Source: a virus. Taken from it: a stretch of 40,063 bases of DNA. Location: IMG/VR virus record IMGVR_UViG_3300010158_000149, positions 1 through 40,063 of that record; one strand, written 5' to 3'. Below, in pieces: positions 21,101 to 30,100 of this stretch. Positions within the stretch are counted from its first letter, which is position 1; each line of letters starts with the position of its first letter. The notes under the pieces are model-generated. The model was not told the origin of the DNA and did no database searches. It saw only the letters and a list, made by a program, of their open reading frames with translations. A program made the position numbers and the translations under genes.

Positions 21101-24100
21101 ATAGTTCAGGATCATTTGTGGCCAGCGCCCCAGTTGGAGCAAGATACTCTGCTACAACATTTGATTTCACTGATGATGAATTAGACAACGATACTGTATT
21201 TGACAACAATGCTACTCAATGGGTTGACACATTTAACAATGCTGGCGCAGTATACATGTTTGATTACTTGTCTACGTATAATGAAAACATAAATGCTCCG
21301 GGAAAATTTGTATACGCACAAAGTATCAACGCACAAGATTTAGATTACGGAGCACAACCACACTACGGTACTGCGTTGGACTTTAATGATAACGTAGTAA
21401 CAGTAGGTACTCCGGGATTTAACCCAAACAACAACCCACAAGAAACGAACGGACAAGTGGTAACGTATGTGAGTAACATTAGCGAACCAGATTGGGCAGT
21501 ATATAGAAGTTCATCTGAAATTGTAGATATAAATGGAGTATTCAATGTTCAACTTTTCAGCGCAAACACCAATGAAACATTAGAAAATTTAGATTACATT
21601 GATCCATTGCAAGGTAAACTATTAGGAGCAGTAGCAGAAAACATTGATGTTGTATCTAATGCTGATCCGGCATCATATAATTCTATAGCAAATCAGGGTG
21701 GATTAGTTTGGGGAGCAGAGAAAATAGGCACATTGTGGTTTAATACTAGCACTACTCGTTTTATGAATTACCATCAAAATGATGTTAGTTATAACAGTCA
21801 ATGGTGGGGTAGAGTATTTCCGGGAAGTGATGTAGTTGTTTATTCTTGGGTGGCAAGTAATCAACCACCGGTGTCATATCCTGGCCCGGGTATCCCGTAT
21901 AATACGGATAATTATACCGTTCGCGGTATAATAAATCCTGAAGGATTAATAACTCCAGTATATTATTTCTGGGCCAGAAATACAAACATTGTGTTTAATC
22001 AAATAGGAAAAACATTAGCTGATTCTACATTAGAATTGTATATTGGTAACCCCCAAGGAACTGGTATTAGTTATCTTGCTCCGTTCTTGCCTAGTGTATT
22101 TGGATTATATAATTGTTTCCCTTATATAAACGCAAAAGATACGGTATTACATCTTGGTTATTCTACCGGAGCAAACGATGATGCTACTCACAATCAATAT
22201 AGTTTGATACGTTCAAATTATGCTGATGACTTTTTGCCGGGAGTACCTGGCTCAGGAGCAGCATACCAAAATCACGCAGCAGTGGGTATAACAGAACCCA
22301 TTGGATTATATAATAGAATGTTAGACAGCATGTGTGGTGTAGATAATGCAGGCGGCGTTGTACCCGATCCACTACTACCAAAAGCAGTACAAACAGGCGT
22401 ATTAGCTAGACCAAGACAAGGTTTCTTCTATAATAGATTTGGAGCATTGAAAAACTATTTACAATATGCCAATGTTGTATTAGCGCAGTTCCCAATCGTA
22501 GAATTAAGAAATCCGCAACTGCTATACAAGGCAGGTGAAATAAATCCTTCTACAGTTAACAACTCACAGTGGCAAGGTTCTTCAACATTATTCTATGATA
22601 CTACTAAGTATTGGAATTTTGTAAATTGGTGGGCAACTGGATATGACAATAATACTAAATCATCATTACAAGTTCCTATCTATGCAGATTTATCTACATT
22701 AAATGTTCCTGCGGGAACAATTGTTACTGTAGCATCTAATGGTGCCGGTAGTTCGGAAACATACATATTGGCTGACACTGGGGTATGGGTTAGAATTGGG
22801 TTAGCAAACGGAACCATCGAATTCAGTAGCGTACTTTGGGATTATACAGAAGCTAGATTGGGATTTGGCGATAACTTCTTTGACACTACCCCTTACGATG
22901 AATATCCAAGCACAGAAACTAGGTATATTGTTCGTGCGTTGAATGAAGAAATTTATACAAATGAATTGTTGATTTTTAGAAACAAGAGTTTAATATTGCT
23001 GTTTGAGTACATACAAAGTGAAACAATTGAAAGTCAAAATTATTTAGATTGGTTAAATAAAACTTCATTTATTGATGTATCTCACACTATTCGTGAATTG
23101 CTTCCTTTAGAAGTATTTAAGTCAGATAATCAGTTATTTTTAGAAGGGTACTTAAATGAAGTTAAGCCTTATCATGTTGTTATTAAAGAGTTTATATTCA
23201 AGTATACCAAAACTGATATATTTGAAGGTGACATTACTGATTTTGATTTGCCGGCACAATATAATTCAACAATAGAACAATTTGTTAGCCCTGAGTTAGT
23301 TTATGCTAACCCAAGTGGTGATAACCAATATTTACCGTCTGATCCAATATGGCAAACTGCTCCGTACAGCCAATGGTTCAGTAACTATGGTTTAGGTATA
23401 ACAGGACAAAATGGGTATAAGATATCATTATTGGATTCATATCTATCATTAAATTCAAGTTCTTGTTACGTAGATAACATTAACGGATTCCCAGTAACCG
23501 GTACCATAATCATTGGTGAAGAAAAAATCGCATATTCTGCTAAAAACTTAGCTACTAATCAATTAATTGGATTATCACGTGGAATAAACGGTACAACAAT
23601 TACAGTACATTTCCCTGGAGATTCTATCCATATAGATTTGCCAGCGGTAGTAGTTCTACATGAAGGTAGAGGTTATGCCAATCCACCAACTGTTACTGCT
23701 TACATAGATACAACTATATACCCTGCTCCTAGAGTGCCGGCACAATTAGAACCAATAATGAGTTTAGATTCTGTCATTGGAGTAAATGTTATAAATCCGG
23801 GTGAAGGTTATGTTGTATTGCCAACTATTAAAATTGATCCGGCAATAACAATCTCAATTAATAGTTCTCGTGTTAATATACTAACAAACACAATCGAGTT
23901 ACCTACCTTATTATTACAAACCGGAGACCTTGTTGTTTACAGTATTCCAGCTGGCTCAACTGAGATTGATGGGTTAGTAATAGGGCAGCAATATTATGTA
24001 AATGTATTAGAATTTACTCCGGTGCCAATATTTGCTCTTTATAGCAATTATTTGGATGCTATTAATGACCATGATAGAATAGTATTATATACAACCGGAT

Positions 24101-27100
24101 CCGGAACTCAATATTTTAGTCAAGGCGCAACTGCGACTAGTGTAACCAGTGCTATACCAGTAAGAGAAAATAGTATAGCATTAAGATTCGATAGAACAAG
24201 TTATAACTCACAGGTAACGCCGTGGCAGGGCAATGGATATTATGGCTCATTCTATGCTGGAACATTGTCTAATAGTAATAAAATAGCATCATCTGCTATA
24301 ACAGTACAAAGCACACAGCCACCAATTAGTTCTATTTTAGCTAGTGCTGAAGGCGCCGCCTTTGAAATATTAGATGTACAAAATGAACAAAGTATTACTT
24401 GGTCATCAAGAACTAGAATTACAGTACAAACATATGGCTCTACGTACCCAACAACGGCTTACCGCAATGCTATAAGAATTAATCCAAGCGAAGGTGGCGC
24501 CGACGTTGTGGGCTATATTGGTTCTACTATTGGTTTTTATATTGGAATGCCAATAAAATTTGTAGGATCAACAAGTGGTACACTATTAACTAGTACAAAA
24601 ACTTATTATGTAAAATCATTAGTTCAATTACCTAAAATAATAAATGCAGGTTCTTTTGTGCCCGGGACTAGTTATACTATTGTTTCTGTTGGTAATACTA
24701 ATTTTATGGCAATAGGTGCTAGTTCTAATGCAGTGGATGTTACTTTTACTGCGACCGGTATAGGTTCTGGCACAGGCACAGCATCAGACAACTTATTATT
24801 AGAAGATACTGGTTTTACAATTTCAGATACAGTAGATGAGAACGGAGTTCCGGGTACTGTAGTTAATCCAAATACCCCAAGTTCAAATAGTGTTCCCGTA
24901 TCAACCAATCTTATATCATATGTAGGTGAAGAAACTAATCTTGCTATAATGACTATTAACTATGATGGTATCAGAACCGCAACTAATACTACTCCGGCAA
25001 CTAATACTATTACGGTTCAGTTGACTCCTACTGGGCAAAACGGTACAACTAATTTTTACACAGGTCTTCCTATATTCTTTACTGGAAAGGTATTTGGTGG
25101 TATAGAAGAAAATCAAACTTATTATGTTACAACAGTAGTTGATAATCAACAATTCACAATGTCAGTTAATGACAATCCAACAACATTTAGTATTACAGCA
25201 ACTAGTGCGAGTAATAACTCTATTACATGTGAAACAACCATTAATTTGTTATCAATTAATGATCCAATAATTTTTACTGGAAATGTATTTGGTGGAATAG
25301 TAGCAGGAAAAACATATTATGTAAGAGAATTGTTTACTAATAATACATCATTCTCTATTTCTAGCACCATTAACGGTAGCGCAGTTGCTTTAACTGATTC
25401 TCCCGCTGATTCTTCTTGTACATTAACAAGTCAGAAAAATGTATTACAATTAACTACCGGTACAGGTTCAATGACATTGAACGTTGGATTACCAGTAAGC
25501 CCGGGACAAGTCAATGGGCAAGAGTTTACATTGTATGAGACATCTACCCAATACAACGGGGTAACCGGGACAGTTTCAAACTTATTGACCAGAAATGTTT
25601 CTGCCACGTTGACTACTTTAGGAAGAATTTGTTTAGTTTCCGGCAGCACTTTGTCTAATATATATGATAGTTTAGAATTTACTATTGGGTCTGGTATTGG
25701 CGGACTAGTAACTGCTACCCCTTACAGTATTACTGGATATGATAACACAAATGTTACTGTAAGCAGCACTACTAGTACCGGAAATTGGTTAATAGTAAAC
25801 ACCTCGACAAGTCCAGATTCTACTAATCCGTTATATGTTGGCATGCCATTATATTTCACTGGAACATCATTGGGTGGGGTATTGTTAGATGTAGTTTATT
25901 ATGTGTATGCAATAGATGCTAGCCCGCCATCTGGACAAGGTAGATTTAAGATTTCTGAAAATATAAATCTTACCAGTGTATTTGCCGTTACTAACGCCAA
26001 TGGCGAAATGGTTGGTGCCGGTGACCCATATATTACTATAGCAGATAGCTTATTAAATTCAAGTCAGACTGCTTCTAGCATTACCGTAGCGGATCCAGCA
26101 GTAGTTACAGTTTCAAATGGTGCTGCTTTCCCTAACGGAACCGCAATTAAATTTACCACAACAGGAACATTACCTACCCCGTTGACAACTGATTTAACAT
26201 ATTACGTTAGAAATAAGAGTGGAAATACATTTAATGTATCATACACTCCAACCAGTAGTTTGATTAAAACCACCGTAGCAGGGACCGGCACATTCAATGT
26301 AATACAAACCCCAGTAAAATTAACACAATACTTTGATACAGCAAATCATGCTATATTTGATGTAAGTTATATATTAGGTGGATATAGTTCTATCATTACT
26401 GATGCTGGCAGCGGATATGCTGTAAACAATACAATAGTTATACTTGGGGAGGATCTAGGAGGTTCTACTCCTACAAATAATTTAACATTAACTATAACAG
26501 AAGTTAACACTAGTACTGGCGCAATACAATCTGCTATTTCTAGTGGAACACCTGCAGGCGTAGTTGAACAATATTACTTAAACGTTATATCAGGAAATCA
26601 AGTAGGTGTTTATAGTGATCCTAACCTTACAGTAGCTGTAAGTGGACAAAATTTTGCCTACAACGGAATAACTTCAACTACAGTAACATCTGTGGTTGCT
26701 TCTACTAATGTATTGAATGTAACAAGTTCTAGTAATTTCTCAGTTAATGATCCAGTGGTGTTCACTAACACAGTAAGTGCTACCGCAATAAGAGCCGGAC
26801 AAACTTATCAGATTCTTACGTTGGGAAATACTGACTTTAGATTATTGGGAGCATTGACCAATACTATTGGACAAGTATTTGTTGCTACTACAACAGGATC
26901 GGGTACTGGAACTGTTATCGCCTCAGTATACGGTGGAATAACGGCTGGGGAAACATATTATATTAAGAGTACGCCTACTACAACTTCAATTACTATTTCT
27001 GAAACTATAGGTGGAACAGTATTTGATATAACAGTTAATCTTACTGGTTCTATGACGATGGCTAAGTCAGGTGACTATGCTTTATTACCAGAGCCGTTCT

Positions 27101-30100
27101 TCTTTAACCCAAGTATTGTAAAATACAATAATCAAGTATATCAATGTGTTATCAGTAATAATGATACAGATTTTATATTTGGTAAATGGGAATTGTTAAA
27201 TTCAGGTGACTTCAGACTAAACGCACTAGACAGAATAGAAGGTTATTATCGCCCAACGGTCAATATGCCGGGTATGGATATGACACAGTTAGTAACTGGA
27301 ATTACATATCCAAATAGTACATATTTAGGTAATGCGTTTGCTCCAGCAGATGAATATACAGTGGATGCTATAATACAAGATCAACCGTTTTATGCGACTG
27401 GATTGAATTTAAAAGCAATAGTGTGGAACGGGCTTACTTATGTAGCCGGATCCGATACTACAGACTATTCATCGATCAACATAAGTGAAACTGCTACCAG
27501 CTGGACTATTAATACGTTAGCTAATCAAGTAATTAATATTACTGATATGATCTATACTGGTGAAAATTATATCATAACAACTAATAATTCCGCTACCCCG
27601 ATCTTATACAGCACAAACGGGTTTGACTGGAGTGTAATTTATGATTATGCGCCTATCGTCAACGTTTCAGCATTATCATTAAATGGCGTAGTGTATCACA
27701 ATGGAATATATGTTGCTGTTGGTGATAATATACTTACATCAGCAGGATTAACTGCTTGGACAGAAACGTATAGCTTCACAAGTACTGTAACAACTAATGT
27801 ATTGAATGGTGTTACTTATGTTAGTACCGGCGGCTTCACTGGATTTGTGGCAGTTGGTGCCGGGCAAAGAATAGTTAATGGTATCATTGTTAATGTGGGT
27901 ATCATATTTACAAGTACCAATGGTTATATTTGGAATCAAGTACCATTTACTAGTACAGTGTATGGATTTAATTCTATCGCAGCAAATAGTCAAACTATTA
28001 CAGCAGTGGGTGACAATGGCATAATCTATACTAGCTTTAATTGTATTAATTGGTTTGTTCAATCATCTGGAACATCTAATAATTTAAACAATATTATATG
28101 GGATAATTATAATAGTAAATTTGTTGTTGTGGGCGATACTGGCAAAATATTAACCAGTACAACTGCCGGTATAACCTGGACAGTTCAAACATCAGGCACA
28201 ACTGAAACATTAGAAAGTATAGTTTACAATAACATCGCAGGTAAGTATGTTGTTGTGGGATTGAATAATACTGTACTAACTAGTTCAAACGCAAGCACAT
28301 GGATATCAACTGGAACGTTTGAAACTTCTAATGCTGTTTATAATATTCAAGGTGAACAATTTGAATATGGTTACGGCCCAGAAGAATTGGTTCCGGGTGT
28401 GGTTTTAGATAGCCTAACTATGGTAGTAGCAACTCGCCCTGGCACAAACTGGGAAGATACAGTATACCAACATGTTGGGTACAACGTTGTTTCTACAGAA
28501 ATAACATCAACTTCAGGATCACAAACTTCTTATAGTTTTGACAATTTAGTAATCACCCCGGCACAATTGGCAGTGTTTGTAATTCACTACAACACTGGTC
28601 TTAGCACATCTTTATATGAGGGAGCAGACTATACAGTAGATTGGATTACTAATGATATTATATTAAATTCTCCTTTAACTAACTATCTATATCCTGGCAC
28701 TGACACATTGAGAATTGACGTATATGAAGTTGGAAACGGAGATCAATTAGTTAAGGCAAACACAAAAACTGACCCTATAAGAATAAATTCTACGACAGGA
28801 TTCCAAGAAATATATGTGAATGCTAATTATAGCGCAGATATATACCAGGGGTCTGGTGTAATGAGACCAACATCATCTCCAATATATGTAAATGCTATTG
28901 CAACAGATGATGCGTACAATACTATAACCTGTGATGGAGTTAATGACTTTATATTAAATAGTCCAATAACATTCTCTGGTGCTGTGTTTGGTGGAATAGT
29001 TGAAGACCAAGTTTATTATGTAAAATCTATAGGTGGGATTTCAAATAGGATTACTATATCTGAAACATACAATGCTGGCACGGGCACAGCAGGAGAGACT
29101 TTTGCTGTAACAACTGCCACTGGTTTAATGGAAGTTATTATTAGGACAGGTACCGGAGCAGTTTGGACGACCCCGGCAGTATATCATAATGGAATTGGTA
29201 TGGTTTTAGGTACTACTGCTCCGGTTACAAGAACAAGAGCAAGCACAAATACTATAACAACAATCACAACCGGTAGTTTAATTCCAGATACTACAATTGT
29301 ATTCAGCGATACTATGTTTGGAGATGTGATTATTCCACAACAAGTATATTATGTAAAAACAATATATGACGCTAATGAATTTAGTATTTCTGAAACATTG
29401 GGCGGAGCAGTGCTAGCACTTTCTGACGCTACAGGCGGAGCAGATTTTGTTACTAATGATTATGCGATAGGGTTTGCTAGTAACGGAATTGATGCTGCGA
29501 TTGTATTAGCAGGACAATATGATGCTACAGTAGATTATATTTCTTATTCATTATTTGGCCAAACATTGCCAATACAATATGGTTATACAATACCGCAAGT
29601 ACAGCTATTTACAGGTAACGGATCATCAGCATCTTTTGCTTTGACAAATTATATCGGGGATGATAATGTAACTAATGCTATTGTTGAAATTGATGGATTG
29701 CGTCAAAATCAATCTTCATACACAATAAATGCTAATACTAATACAATAGTGTTTACCCCTCCGCCAGCAAATGGTGCAACTATTGCGGTTACTTCATATA
29801 ATTTAACTGATAGACAATATTTTAATACCCAATACAATATTACTGGAAGCGGAACACTATCTTCTATCACAGTAACAAGTACCACTCACTCAGTAGGAAC
29901 ATATGATCAAAATACTCCGGCCGCTCAAACATACGATCAAAATACCCCGTCCGTTGTATTGTTTGATCAGGTATTAAATTACTTGTCAACATCAAGTACT
30001 AGTAACTTAACAGTTGATTACCCTATTACATTCAATAGTCCAACATTGGGTGGATTAGTAGCCGGACAAACATACTTTGTAACAGCAATATTGAATTCAA

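Larger units (their letters stand above)
24481..27063 (+). repeat. Dense array A of FGGI/TYYV beta modules
   Basis: About seven copies of a ~60-residue unit whose core is P-I-x-F-T-G-x-x-F-G-G-I-x-x-x-x-T-Y-Y-V, then a strand pair (FSISxxxxG) and G-x-M. The clearest cores begin near 25060 (LPIFFTGKVFGGIEENQTYY), 25260 (DPIIFTGNVFGGIVAGKTYY) and 25840 (MPLYFTGTSLGGV). Copies near 24540 and 26745 carry a second module inside or just after the core. DNA identity between copies is low, so most duplication is old. The module resembles repeats in other aquatic-phage tail proteins; its function is unknown. Confidence 0.7.
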
